64,000 bases of DNA from Podocnemis expansa (GCA_007922195.1 ML681997.1:12412142-12476141); one strand, 5' to 3'. Numbered from the stretch's first letter, positions 20,919 to 32,345 are shown. Made by a program: numbers and translations. Notes: generated by a model from the letters alone, not told the origin.

Positions 20919-22014
20919 GGGGTTGATCTAATAAAGCAATGTGAAGTTAAGGGGAAGACTCCCACTGACTATAGATCAGTCTTTTTTTAAATCTAATATG
21001 AGCACTGACTATCATCATAATTTATATTTTTGCCATTAGGAATGTGAGCAGTTATTAGTAACCTTTGGTCCTGTAGCACAGGCCTGACATTTTGACAGCT
21101 TGTGTGTGGGTTTTGGTTTTTTTTTCTTTCCTTTTCTTTTTTGAAGGAAACTGGGTGTCTCTACATACTGTCAATTTAAATCTTCAGCAAGAACATTTTT
21201 AATCTCCCCTTGGCTTATAAGCTTGATTAACTTTTAAGGAGACTTGAATTTTTTTATTACAATTGTGAATAACTTGTAATGCAAACTTTCACAAGTTGGC
21301 AAATCTCTAGTTCTTAAGCTACAAAGGAAAGTTTGGTTATGTATAGATTTCTTTTCATGGACATGTCACAGCCAGAGAGTACAAACGTTTACAGATTTTT
21401 GTTGCAAATATGTTTTTCCTCTGCTTCTCACAAACCAGCAGCAACATGTTATTTTATGAACTGCCATTTATACAAGTTTTGGCATAGGATCAAAGCCTGT
21501 CTTTAAACTATCTCTATCATGTAGGAGGGAATCTAAGGTTTGGGGCAACAGCTAAACCCTGAAGCCTCTTTCAGGTTGTAGGGGGGAAATAAATCATAAT
21601 TTAAGGGTAACAAAGAGAATCCCAGCAGGTGTTAATTATAATAGAGCTTTCAAATAACTTATGTGAAGACCTGTGTCAGCGCTTTGAAAATCCACTCCTC
21701 CATTCATGATTCTGGAAGCATGCACCATTTCAGGAGCAAAGACACAAGGTGAATGTAACATTTAAGAAGAAACTCATTTGTAAACCGTAGCTTATGAATG
21801 AAAGGAAAGGAAATATTAATGATTTTAATGCAATTTTCTCCAGAGTTGCAAAACTACATTCAAAACAAGCTTGGTTTAAACAAAAAAGTTGGGAATATTA
21901 CAAATACACGTCTCTAACACATTCCGGGACCTGCTTTATTTGTTAGTTGATACATGTCTTAGCTGTGTGAAGAGACACAAGCAATAGTGCACATTTTTGC
22001 CTCTGTCCAGCATA
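20919..22014. other. Mostly unrecognised; one half of a ~95-bp duplicated segment
   Basis: Positions 21070-21165 resemble 22912-23005 (gcctgacattttgacagctt, aggaaactgggtgtctctac). No gene or named repeat was found otherwise. Confidence 0.4.
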
Positions 22015-22135
22015 GGAGTTAAGGACATATTTCACTTTAAGCATGCAAGTAATCCCATTGGAGTAAGCCCATGTGTAGACTCTGATTCAAACTTCAAGCA
22101 GTGCTTAGAAGGTTTGCTAGATCAGGGCCTTAACC
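22015..22135. repeat. Palindromic amniote repeat (MITE-like)
   Basis: The blocks aagcatgcaagtaatcccat and agcagtgcttagaaggtttg, followed by atcagggcct, resemble the palindromic repeat with arms like ggatcagggcc/cttaagtgcttt/aagcacatg. Further copies occur at 27575 and 29600. Diverged. Confidence 0.5.
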
Positions 22136-22435
22136 ACCCCAGGGCATGTGTTAATAGAGAAAAAAATCATACGCTGGATGACTTATTATGATTAAAATAC
22201 TGCAATTTCATTAGTAAAAAGTCATTTGAACAAGAACTTTGTACCTATCATTTGCACATATGAAGTGCTACCTAATGGATATTTTTTTAAAAGCACCAGC
22301 TGCTTTTTACTAGCATTAAGATATCCTAGGCTGGCCTCTTTCTCTACTAATACATGCCACGTGTGGCTGAAAGTGGTGCAGAGGCTAATATGGATGACTC
22401 AGAGACTTTCAGGCAGAAGGGACAGCACTGATTAT

Positions 22436-22695
22436 CAGGGGCATCACTGGCACTGGGCCCATGGGGCCCTTGCCCTGAATCCTGGTGCCGATGCCCCGGA
22501 TCTGGGGGGCCCCCCCCGGTCTCCGGCCTGATTGGGCTGGAGATCCGGGGCCCAGCTGCCCACGGCCACGGAAGCCGCTCCCAGCCCTGTTCCAGGCCAG
22601 GGGGCATGGCCTGCGGCCAGGGGGCATGGCCTGCTGGCAGGGTGCGGGGCCTGGGCCAGTGCCCTGGGTCCTTCCCTGGGGCAGTGATGCTCCTG
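22436..22695. mobile_element. Non-autonomous hAT (260 bp), perfect 8-bp TSD
   Basis: The left end CAGGGGCATCACTGGCAC pairs with the complement of the right end, CAGGAGCATCACTGCCCC. The octamer ctgattat flanks both sides (22428-22435 and 22696-22703) without mismatch. It belongs to the same family as 30879-31359: both carry cagggaaggacccagggca-like and gcccaggccccgc blocks. The 128- and 99-residue frames over it are GC artefacts. Confidence 0.93.
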
Positions 22696-22703
22696 CTGAT
22701 TAT

Positions 22704-24814
22704 CCAGCCTGCCCCTTGACATAAACCTGCCATAGAAGATCACCCAGTAATTTCTGCCCCTAGCCTAACGTGTAGTGGAACTAGATCATGTCTTCCAGTA
22801 CAAACCTTCCTACTAGTGGCGAGTTCATACTGTGCATTCTGTCTTTCTCCAGCCACAGTGGTTAGGTCGGATCCCCTACTTCTCATGCCAAGATGTTTCA
22901 GCTGCTTTTGTCCTGTAATATTTGCCTGACATTCTGACAGCTTGTGTGTGGTTTCTTTTTTTCTTTTCTATGTTTAAGGAAACCAGGTGTCTCTGAGTAA
23001 TGTTGATACAGTCCTGATGCTGTGAACACTAATGCATGTTAAGAGAACTCATGCGGGCAGTAATAGCCAAGTCAATACATGTTTCCAGTGTTAGGACCTT
23101 GGAGAGTCTTTGGAGATAGCACAGCTGTAGGCTAATCCTTTGTAGTTAGGGGTCTAACTATAGATCTAAGGGCCTAACCTTGAGGCACCCAGATTTGAAA
23201 ATTCTGTCTTACCCAAGGTTATAGGTGAACAGCTAAAATCCTGACCCCTTTCAGCTGCTCTGTGTGGCTTGTACAGTGAACTGTGCCCAGAGAGCTGCTG
23301 GAGCAAGGCAGGCAAGTAGTTCCCTTGATACTGGAACTGGGCATATCAGGGGAGGGTTGGGTGATGTGCATGGCCGTCTGCCAAATTCTGGGCTAATGGC
23401 TACCTGCAGCCAAAGTAAGTTTTGCTGGAGGCAGTCCTGGTCCATGAACAAGAATGCAGAGAGGAATCTTAGGTCTTGTTTACACCAGGATTTCTCTACT
23501 TGGGGATCATACCTAAAACCAAGTCCCCAGAATAGTTCAATATGTTGTGTGGCAGCGTCTGTGACTCCTAGCCCCCAAGGCTGGCTGGGCTCGTCTCCAG
23601 GCTCCAGGCATTGCAGCTTTTGGGGTCCGAACACCACTCAGCTTTGACCTAGTCATCATGACAACAGTAGTGCAGGTAAGCCAGACTTTCAAATGAGTGA
23701 CCCCATGAGCCAGGTCACAACTCCACCCACACAAATTTGATCCAGTTGGGGAGGCGGGGCCAAACCTGAACCATGTTGCAAACTGACAAGTTATAACACC
23801 TGTAGAGCGAAGCCCAACCAGCTCCACAGCACAGCCATTTCCACAGCAGGGAGCACTAGGCAGGACCCGACCCCTCTGGGGTGCAAAATCCAACCAAAAC
23901 TGTCCCAGGATCTCCACACCCAAATTATTTGCAGTCATCCCTCCCCCGCACCCAGCTGTGCCAGGATTGAGTCCAGCGTATGTGGCAGATCCGAGAACAG
24001 AACCCCCCCTCCACTCTTCTAATTTGGTGCCTCAAGCATCTTCCCTTCCATTGTTTGGTGAAAGAAAAAATTTGTGTGTGTGGGGGGGTCTTTGTTTTCA
24101 GACCCAGTGTGCCCTCACCAATCTCTCCTGTCTTCCCTCTATAGAGTGGTAACCACAGACATTTTCTTTGCCATTTGGCATTCAGTGTCACACCTCAATC
24201 AAGCCTTCAACTCCTTAACTCAAGCTGCCCAATGCCACTGTAGTTGGGTGCATGCAGAGTTCCAGAGTCTCTACGAGAAGCCAAGATAGCAATGCTGAAA
24301 ATGTACTTGAACTGAGCATTGTAACTGGGTCATGTAGCTGCCACCCCTTCTCCCCCCCCCCCCATTCAACTGAAATAGCTATTGAATTTGCTTCTCTATG
24401 AAAAAAGAGACAGCAGCACGCAGAGTGACACTAATTGTTAGGCAGCGCCCAGAGAGTAAAATGTACTTCTGCAAATTAGCTGGGTACTTTTTTTTCCCCT
24501 GCTATTTTGCAATGTCTTTGTGGAAAGGCATGGGAAAGCTTATTGAGGTGAATGCATAATTTAGGAAAAATCTGCAACTGTAGCTCTTGAGGGAGAATCT
24601 TTTTCAGCAGGAAAGCATCTGCAGCTAGGCACCAAAGGGGAAAATATTAATGAATTCTTATATTTGTGCAGGCCACCCATCCCTGTAAAAGAAGAACAGC
24701 CTGTATTTCAGATCCTGCCAGCCACTCTTTCCTGAACAGTATTCTCAGCAATGATGAGAAGGAAGAGGGTGAAGATGCCGAACCATACAATGCGCTGTCT
24801 TGGAATCCTATACA
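22704..24814. other. No recognisable gene; other half of a duplicated segment; poly(C) tract
   Basis: Positions 22912-23005 repeat 21070-21165. A C homopolymer lies at about 24350-24363. The overlapping frames at 23251-23938 on both strands have no domain or splice support. Confidence 0.4.
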
Positions 24815-24958
24815 ATAAACCACGATTTGGGAATGTCAGTGACTCAGTCATAGGTTGGGTGTCTATTGCAGGACAGGGTGAGAAGTTCTGTGGCCTGCAT
24901 TGTGCAGGAGGTCAGACTAAGTGATCATATTGGTCCCTTCTGACCTTAAAATCTATGT
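24815..24958 (+). mobile_element. CR1 LINE 3' end fragment
   Basis: The sequence gcaggacagggtgagaagtt, ctgtggcctgcattgtgcag, gaggtcagactaagtgatca and ttggtcccttctgaccttaa, then aatctatgt, is the conserved CR1 3' UTR. It ends in one degenerate octamer repeat. No coding part remains. Confidence 0.85.
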
Positions 24959-25756
24959 AACAGTCAGAGAAGGTGGGGAACTCAGCACTGGGATTTGCTA
25001 CATAGCATGGTCTCCGGTGCAACAGATTGTCTTGCAGAATCATCAGTTACCTTTATAAGAAGAGACCAAGATGCTGGAAAATCAGGGGTTCTTGCTGGTA
25101 TTCATCTGATATGGCAAGCCCACAGGCTCTGCACAAGACAATGTGAAAGTGCTGCACTGGCCAACATGAGCTGCCCAACCCATGGATAGCGGATATCTGT
25201 TGAACCAGGTTGCTCATTCACGCTCTAATTTCTGATCAGAGGAAAGATGATGGAAGGATCAAAGACCTGCTCTCTATTTACACCTTTGATCTCGAGTCAA
25301 GACAAATCCTTTAGGATCTGATTCCACTACCCTTTCTGAAGATGACTTGTATTTTATTCTGCAAGCTCTCCTACTGAAATCAATAGTAAGAAATCAAGGT
25401 GACTCTCTGAAGCCCAAGGAGCTCATCAGCTTCCCCTTTTGTTTAAAAAAAATAGAAAACTATAGTTAGAAATGATTATTCCCCCACACATTATCACAAA
25501 AATGTTTTGCAATACTAGATTACTTATTGCTTGTGAAATTCATCAACATCATTGGCAGGAAGATGCTATAGATAGAAGTACAAGGTTTTGTTATTAAGAA
25601 ACATGCATGCACAACATGGACAGCTAACCCTCCTGTACTCTTCTTTCTATCAATCTGTGCATACCTACTTCAAAAACACAAAAATATCCCAAAACTGGTT
25701 TGTAGATTATGGTGGAACTTGAAAGTATCACATTGAAAGAAGCTGCTTGTTAAGAG
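24959..25756. other. No recognisable feature
   Basis: Unique-looking sequence; nothing supportable. Confidence 0.5.
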
Positions 25757-26103
25757 CCAAAGAGGTAGCTGTGTTAGTCTAGTTTGGTAAAACAAACAAG
25801 CAAGGAGGCCTGTGGCTCTTAAAGACTAACAAATTTATTTATCGCATGAGCTTTTGTGGGAGAAAATCCCACTTCATCAGATGCTTTGAAGAAGCAGCTG
25901 ACTAAGTGGGTGATCCCATGTCTTACACACCCCTGCATTTATTTTCCTCCCATTTTGTAAGTTCCCCCATCTTCAAAGTGTCAGGCGAAGTGGGATTTTC
26001 TCCCATGAAAGCTCATGCGATAAATAAATTTGTTAGTCTTTAAGTGCCACAGGACTCCTTGCTTCTTTTGCTGGACTAGACTAACATAGCTGCCCCCATT
26101 TGG
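25757..26103. mobile_element. Head-to-head inverted PLE-tail dimer (347 bp)
   Basis: The left arm runs from ccaaagaggtagctgtgtta to catcagatgctttgaag. From about 25893 the opposite strand begins with PLE 3'-UTR sequence (tgggtgatcccatgtcttac, atttattttcctcccatttt), continues through gaagtgggattttctcccat, and ends at gactaacatagctgcccccat. This pair is longer than that at 3557, and its right arm includes more of the PLE UTR. No clear TSD was found. Confidence 0.85.
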
Positions 26104-26449
26104 AATATAATAACATAAATTCCCTACACAGATAGACATAGTCATACACCAACCCCTGAGTACTCAAAGTAGTTCGTGCAGTGTCCAGCCTCTTGTCTGT
26201 CCGGTGAACACTCACAGAACCAGAAGACCTGCCATTCACAGAGGAATAGACCTCACTGACTTGAAAAAGTCAACTTAGGACCAGCACTTTGCTTAACACC
26301 ACAGTTCTTAAATATCTCAATAGTGAAAACAAGAGTGAGATTATTATCAAAGAACAGAGATTAAGGTAGTAGTGTGTAAGAATGTACATGTAAAACAAAA
26401 CCACAACGTGCTTCTTAAAGCCTAAAGTAAAGTAACAAGTTAGTCTTTA
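26104..26449. other. No recognisable feature
   Basis: AT-rich sequence between two PLE tail copies. Nothing supportable. Confidence 0.5.
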
Positions 26450-26452
26450 GTA

Positions 26453-26540
26453 TAAACAAACAAGGAGTCCTGTGGCACTTAAAGACTAAAAAATTTACTG
26501 ATTGCATGAGCTTTTGTGGGAGAAAATCCCAGTTTATCTC
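26453..26540 (-). repeat. PLE 3'-tail copy, single arm
   Basis: The copy reads aaacaaacaaggagtcctgt, ggcacttaaagactaaaaaa, tgcatgagcttttgtgggag and aaaatccca, ending abruptly. It is close to the consensus, so it is fairly young. Confidence 0.85.
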
Positions 26541-27675
26541 ACCCCAGGTTCTCTCCAGCATTTCTAACCAACCCTATTTCATTAATTAAAAGTGGGGTCC
26601 TTTTACTTCTTCAGTGAAGGGTGCCTGGGAATTCTAGCTGTCCCCACAAGTAAACCCAAGCAAACCTTTGATACACCCCTCATTGTAAGGCTCTCTGCGC
26701 ATTCATTTCCTGCTAAAGTTTTTTCTTACAATTCATCATTTGCAATCAGTTCAGACAAGTGGTAGGTGACCCACTGTGAACAAAACCGTGTTCCGTTTAC
26801 ATGTAACATGATTAAACAGCTCTTGTATGACAGAAAACCTGTTTTTCACTATGGCCAATGACTGATACCCTGCTACAGACTTCAAGGGCATGTTTTCAGG
26901 ATACATACAAAACGCCTTACAACACATTAGCTGTAGATACATTTCACAGTGATATTGATGGCCAGGGTTTGGTTGAGAACTCTCATGATGTTCTCTGGAG
27001 ATTCCTGTAGCTCCCTAACCCAGAAGATCCTTGGGTTACATCCGTATATGGGTGTGGTCACATTCAGTTGTTTTATTTCAGCCTGACATAGGGGTACTCC
27101 TGCACTAAATTCTTCTTTTCCTCCCCTTCAAAGGAATGTTGAGATTATTTGGAATAAAAATAATCTGCAATTTATGTACATGGGGTAAAATCCTGGCCTG
27201 CAAAAAGTCAGTGAGAGGTTTGCCCTTGATTTTACTGGGGACAGGACTTCATCCTTGGACCCCAGTCTGGCAAAAATTAAGAGCTTATCTACATGAATAA
27301 CTAATTAGTGACAAACTGGGGGTATGACTCTACACTGCAGTAGCCTGTCTCAAACTAACTATCCACGTAGACCATTGCTGATGCCTATTTACAGTTTGTT
27401 AATATACTTTAATTAGTTCCATTTCAAAGACCAGATCAAAGCATGTTATCAAACAATTAATGTGCTTCAGCAGGGTCTACGTAAACAGTCCTGCCAGGAC
27501 GGGCTAGTGAGTGGTAACTTCACACCCCAGCTTGCCATGAACAAAATATGCATGTAGCCAAACCCTTACAGACACATGCTTAACTTTATCCACTTGAATT
27601 CACATGCCTAAAGTTATGCGTATGCTCAAATCTTTGCAAATCTTTGGCCCATGAAGTAAAAAACTGGAAATATTT
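26541..27675. other. Mostly unrecognised; palindromic repeat at 27575-27650
   Basis: The blocks acacatgcttaactttatcc, gcctaaagttatgcgtatgc and aaatctttgg resemble the palindromic amniote repeat also seen at 22015 and 29600. Nothing else is supportable. Confidence 0.4.
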
Positions 27676-28122
27676 GTATGTCCACACAGGCTTCTTATTT
27701 CGAAACAACAGAGGTTGTTTCAAAATAACAAGTGGCATCTCCACACGACACACCATTATTTCAAAACAACAGAACCCATTGTTTCGAAATAACGGCCATT
27801 ATTTCGAAACCATTAAACCTTGCATCTAATCGAAATAGTTGTGTTTCGAAATGGTTGTTTCGAAACAACGGCGTTTGGACACATAGTTTCAAAACAACAC
27901 CATTGTTATGAAACAACTGTTTCGAAACAACATGTCTGAACGGCCCTTGTTTCGAAATAACCATTTCAAAACAAGGGCTATTTTGAAAGCAGGCTTTCCC
28001 TTAATTTGAATTAACAAACTGTTAATTCGAATTAACTTATTTTGAAATAAGGACTTTATTTCGAAATAACTCATTTTGAAATGGGTTATTTTGAAATAAT
28101 GATGTATGTGTGGACAGAGCCT
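27676..28122. mobile_element. Harbinger MITE, TTTCGAAA motif type (447 bp)
   Basis: The left GTATGTCCACACAGGCTTC and the complement of the right end (ggctctgtccacacatac) are Harbinger termini. The body consists almost wholly of GTTTCGAAAC, ATTTCGAAAT and AATTCGAATT motifs in both orientations, with CpG-decayed versions. The TSD is unclear. A second MITE of the same type lies 188 bp downstream. Confidence 0.83.
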
Positions 28123-28310
28123 ATAAGAGTAGTGACGCAGCTGAAGTATTAGAGAAAAAGCCCGGTGGTAGCTTGCTGGGTCTTCTGAAATACTGTACTA
28201 ATGGCTGGCTCAGAAGCTCTGCATGTGTGGCTGTTTTGGAAGGATCAGGTGGCCTGCTGTCTTTTCATTGCCATACTGCCATAACACTAGTTGGTTGGTT
28301 TGTTGATTTA

Positions 28311-28771
28311 GACTATGTTCACACACACACAGTGCTTGTTTCGAAACAAGACGTTTCGAAACAAGCCATTTCGAAATAAAGGGTTATTTTGAAACACCTT
28401 GTTTCGAAACACAAAAAAAGTGTTTTCGAAATAAGGGAGCAAAATAGCATGTCCACAGTGTGGACATGCTATTTTGCTTGGGGAGGGGACTGAAGCCACC
28501 CGTGGGGTGAAGCGCAGCTGGGTTCTGAGGGTTCCCTGGCCAGGGTGCTGAGGGGGCAGCCCTTCCTCCCAGGGTGGGTCAAATGTTGTTTCGGAACACT
28601 TTGTTCCGAAACAACATGTTCTCACAGGGTTGTTTCGAAAGGGAAGTAGGTTTGAGCCCTTTCGAAAGAATGGCTCCCATTTCGAAACAAGGGGTTTCGT
28701 GTGAACATGGCATTTCTTATTTCGAAACAACCTCTGTTGTTTCAAAATAAGAAGCCTGTGTGAACACACTC
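28311..28771. mobile_element. Harbinger MITE, GTTTCGAAAC type, with internal hairpin (461 bp)
   Basis: The ends GACTATGTTCACACAC and the complement GAGTGTGTTCACACAGG are flanked by TTA on both sides (28308-28310, 28772-28774), a perfect 3-bp TSD. At 28439-28477 a 19-bp perfect inverted repeat with a 1-base loop is present (arm gcaaaatagcatgtccaca). The GC-rich middle (ggccagggtgctgaggg, cccttcctcccaggg) matches the middle of the MITE at 49814. Terminal zones carry GTTTCGAAAC copies. Confidence 0.88.
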
Positions 28772-28774
28772 TTA

Positions 28775-29599
28775 GACTTCTCAGATGCTGCCATTCTTCC
28801 TTATACCTTAATGTGCATACTGATTTTGAGCATAAAGGTTATTAAGGTTTTAGTCATGCTCTGATTTCCAGACAACTTCTCTTTCCTTTCCACTCTTCTG
28901 TCAAAGAGTGAAAAAGGAAGGAAAAAGAAAAACAAAACAGCAGCAGCAACAGCAGAGATGACAAGTCACTTGTTAGGTCTGACGCTGCACTGTGACTGAA
29001 CATTTTTGTTACTAAAAGAAGGTAGCTTTACATACAAAACTGGGCTATAATTCTTGGTGTAAATATCTGATGGACAACACATTATCTTCCAAGACTTTGA
29101 ACAGCCAAGAAACCCTAAGATGAAAAGATAGCAATTCTTCTTGCTATAGATAAGGAAGAGGCCCCCGTTACATGCAAGCGGGAGAAGAACCTCTATAAAA
29201 CATTTATTTTTCCCAGCTGGAAATATGAAAACACTGTAGTTTCTCCATGTTTCCAACTTCTACTGACTTATATATATAGTGGGTTTTCACAGTGATTGTT
29301 CTCTTTCAAAATATTTTCCTTGAAGCTGTTCTCAATTGTGTTTTGAGTGTCTGGATTTCTTGCCACATGGCAATTCTGGAGGATGGGCCTGATCTATCAC
29401 TCATTAAGTCAATGGAAGTGCTTTCCAGTGATGCTGGTGGATTTTGAATAAGATTGTATCATAGCTTCTTGATTTCTTTCAATTCAAACTGTCAATAATT
29501 ATATGTTTCATTTGCCTTGATTCTAATTTCTGTCTTCACACATCACATTCCCTTTAAGATTGTTTTTACTAACTAGAAGTTCTAGTGACTCAATATTTT
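28775..29599. other. No recognisable feature
   Basis: AT-rich sequence. The 96-residue antisense frame (28966-29256) has no recognisable domain. Confidence 0.45.
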
Positions 29600-29722
29600 T
29601 TGTTCTCCTGCTTAAGCACATATTTAATGTTACGCATGAGTGGTCTCTTTGGATGCTGGTGGAACTATGTATGTGTTTAAAGTTGAGCACACGCTTAGGG
29701 GTTTGCTGAATCAGGCCCTCCT
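29600..29722. repeat. Palindromic amniote repeat (MITE-like)
   Basis: The arms tgcttaagcacatatttaat and tatgtgtttaaagttgagca are followed by cgcttaggggtttgctgaat and caggccc. This matches the frequent palindromic repeat of reptile and bird genomes. I do not assign a name. Confidence 0.6.
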
Positions 29723-30657
29723 TGCATAATATTCTCATTTTCATATACTAACTTAGAACCTGACTTAGCATTCTTTGTTCACCCATAAAAGCTGTAGAAT
29801 TCACAATTTGGAGATAAGCAGAGCAGATCAGTCCCAGATCTAATTTTATAAATACTCCTTTTGCTTTCAAGTGGGGTAGAACTTATCAATTGATTCCTTG
29901 ATTATTACTATGATGGCTAGTTGTGGTTGCCATTAGTAAGTCATTATTTCCTAAGTTACTCCATGGAGATAACTAAGATGCCCCCAGTTTCCTTTTTCTG
30001 TAGAACAGAAAATAACAGAAGACCACAGTCCAGTCAAAGAAGCAAGACAACTTTTACTGGGCTCTTGAAATGAAGAGGCGACAAAAATATTCTGCAGAGC
30101 ACAAAAGGACAGCTGGCCTGTGTGCTTTTGTCCTGAAGTGACTGCAATGATTGTTATTGATAGATGGAATGGGATTCTGCCAGCCATAGGCTAAGGCCCA
30201 TTGGTTATGATACACATCGGCATAAATAAATGACACTGTTTCGGAAGGAACTGCTCAGGTCAGGGATTCACAGATGAAAGAGAGGTGATTTTTTCCTGGG
30301 CTATTTCTTGCCCCAGTGAGAGAAGATAGACAGCAGAAGGTACTGGAGGTAAACTTTTGACTAAGTACAATAAGCAGTGGGTTTATTTGGAACACTGGGT
30401 GTCTTCTGTGGTAAGAGGAGGCCTTTTTCCACCTTCATCTCAGCTGAAGAGGGACCAGTGTTCTGTGTAACATGCTAGCTAATGTAGTCAGGAGGGCTTT
30501 AGCATATAAAAAGGAGGATGCTAGTACTAATTGTAAGAGCTACTATTTATGTTTAAACTTGTACCTTGACCTCCAAGCAGCATGAATGTAAAGAATCAAG
30601 GGAAGTAAAGAGAATAAAATCTTTAGTTGCCTAGATGCTATTGCTAGGCACCAGGAA
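29723..30657. other. No recognisable feature
   Basis: Unique-looking sequence; nothing supportable. Confidence 0.5.
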
Positions 30658-30663
30658 TTAGAG

Positions 30664-30695
<32 letters not shown>

Positions 30696-30718
30696 TGAGT
30701 GTGTGTGTGTGTGTGTGA
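30658..30718. repeat. Simple repeat (GA)n then (GT)n
   Basis: A run of ga dinucleotides (about 30660-30694) passes directly into a run of gt dinucleotides (about 30695-30717). Confidence 0.97.
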
Positions 30719-30878
30719 CAGAGATCAGTCTGTGGGATGAGGAGTCTGTGAGTGTGTGAAAGAGAGCAAGAAAAAGAGAGAATAAGAAGGCAGCCTATAA
30801 CCTGTGCTGTGGATCCATGGGTTAAAAGGAAAATGTACTGTATTACAAGGGAGAGGGAAGGGGAACTGGCCAGCAGAG

Positions 30879-31359
30879 CAGGGGCATCACTGCCCCAGGG
30901 AGGGACCCGGGACATGGGCCCAGGCCCCGCCCCTGGCTGCAGGCCCCGCCCCCTGGCCGGGGACAGGGCCAGAAGCCACCGCACCACCACGGGTGTCCGG
31001 GCCCTGCATCCCCAGCTGGGGACGGGGCTGGAAGTGGCCGCGTGTGGCCGGGCCCTGCATCCCCAGCTGGGGACGGGGCTGGAAGTGGCCATGGGTGGCT
31101 GTGTCCTGCATCGCCAGCCTGGTACAGGGCTGCTGTGGCTGCGGGTGGCTGGGTCCCAGATTCCCCACCGCGGCTGCAGGTGGCCAGGCCCCGGATTCCC
31201 AGCTGGGGACAGGGCCGCTGCTGCCATGGGTGGCTGGGCCCCCGATCTCTGGCCCAATTGGGCCGGAGACTGGGAGAGGGCTAGCCCCACTGGATCTGGG
31301 GCACCGGCGCTGGGATTCGGGGCACGTGCCCTGGGTGCCCAGCGCCAGGGACGCCCCTG
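30879..31359. mobile_element. Non-autonomous hAT (481 bp) with internal minisatellite, perfect 8-bp TSD
   Basis: The left CAGGGGCATCACTGCCCC and the complement of the right end, CAGGGGCGTCCCTGGCGC, are hAT termini. The octamer cagcagag flanks both ends (30871-30878, 31360-31367). It is the same family as 22436-22695 but longer, because the centre holds a ~50-bp tandem repeat. The unit is ccctgcatccccagctgggg, then acggggctggaagtggcc, with two near-identical and two or three degraded copies between 31000 and 31240. The 282-, 271- and 223-residue frames spanning this region are products of the GC-rich tandem array. Confidence 0.93.
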
Positions 31360-31435
31360 CAGCAGAGAAAGAGAGCAAGAGAAGGCAGCCTGTAGCTCAT
31401 GCTGGGGATGCTTGGACAAAAGAGCAGCAAAGGAG

Positions 31436-32345
31436 CAGGAATCCAAAACACAGCAAGACATGCTGCAGACCATGAGAAATCAGTCCAACATTCTGCGGCT
31501 CCTGGCTGAGCTCCAGGAAGAACACTGTTTAGACAGGCTCCGCATACAGACCCTGGAGACAGCACCCCAAGCTTTGGTAGCCAGTCCCATACACGGGTGA
31601 CTCAAGGAGGATGAGGGAACAGAGTGCAATATATGCTTGCCTCCACACCACTGCATGCAGGAAGACCTTTGCAACAACCCCTGTAAGAAGAGGCATTGCT
31701 AGCGGGGAGCTCCGGGGACCTCAGCCCTACTGAAACTCAGGGCCAGTCCCTGAACAGTGCTACTCTAAACTGCGTGGGGATGCACCGTCCCTCCCCCCAT
31801 GTAGGAAACACGCTGGCAGCCATGGCCTCTACCTGGCTGGAAGACAGAGTCTTCCAGCAGGTAGGGAACTGCCCCAGGCTGGGCATGCTCAGAGGAGGGT
31901 CAGGCTGGGAGCCTCAGCCTCCACCCTGCTCTCCCCCGGGGGCTAGGTAAGGAAACCAGGTGGGGGGAGAGTCCTGGGGCAGGCACAGTGGCCCTGAGTG
32001 GAAAGGGCACGACGGAGGGGGTCGGCCTGGGGCAGTGGGGCCCAGCAGTGTGTCCAGGGGGGTTAGGGAAGGACTCAGGGGGCCCCAGGGGGGTTAGGGA
32101 AGGGCTTAGGGAACCAGTGGGGAGCGGGAGTGGGTAGGGAACAGATCAGGACCTTGATGGCTGGTGGGGAACCTGGGCCCCATCTAATCTTTAAGTCTAG
32201 CAGCGCCCCTTCCTGTAGAAGTTCAGGACCTAAAGTTCAGGTCCCAGTCTCCCCAGCCCAGAAACGTGAACACAATAAAGCAATACTTGTTTTCAATATG
32301 TGTGTTTATTTTTGGTGCCTTGATACAATGCCTGGTGGGTGACAG
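31436..32345 (+). other. Possible remnant of a transposon accessory-protein gene with bidirectional poly(A) region
   Basis: A + frame at about 31440-31600 contains MLQTMRNQSNILRLLAELQE. It resembles the Gln/Leu-rich helical C-terminus of Harbinger Myb/SANT-type proteins, but the match is short. At 32268-32312 an AATAAA (acacaataaagc) on + faces a TTTATT on the other strand ~35 bp away (gtgtgtttatttttgg), a convergent-gene arrangement like that at 42358-42401. Positions 32050-32115 carry two copies of a ggggttagggaagg unit. No terminal repeats were found. Inference only. Confidence 0.3.

Noticed and set aside
27676..28771. Repeated TTTCGAAA motifs as a CRISPR-like or satellite array
   Set aside because: Spacing is irregular, motifs occur in both orientations, and the arrays are bounded by Harbinger termini with TSDs. 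The genome is vertebrate.
30658..31600. Long open frames of 271-282 residues on both strands
   Set aside because: They cover a hAT with terminal repeats, exact TSD and a GC-rich minisatellite. Low-complexity composition explains the lack of stops.
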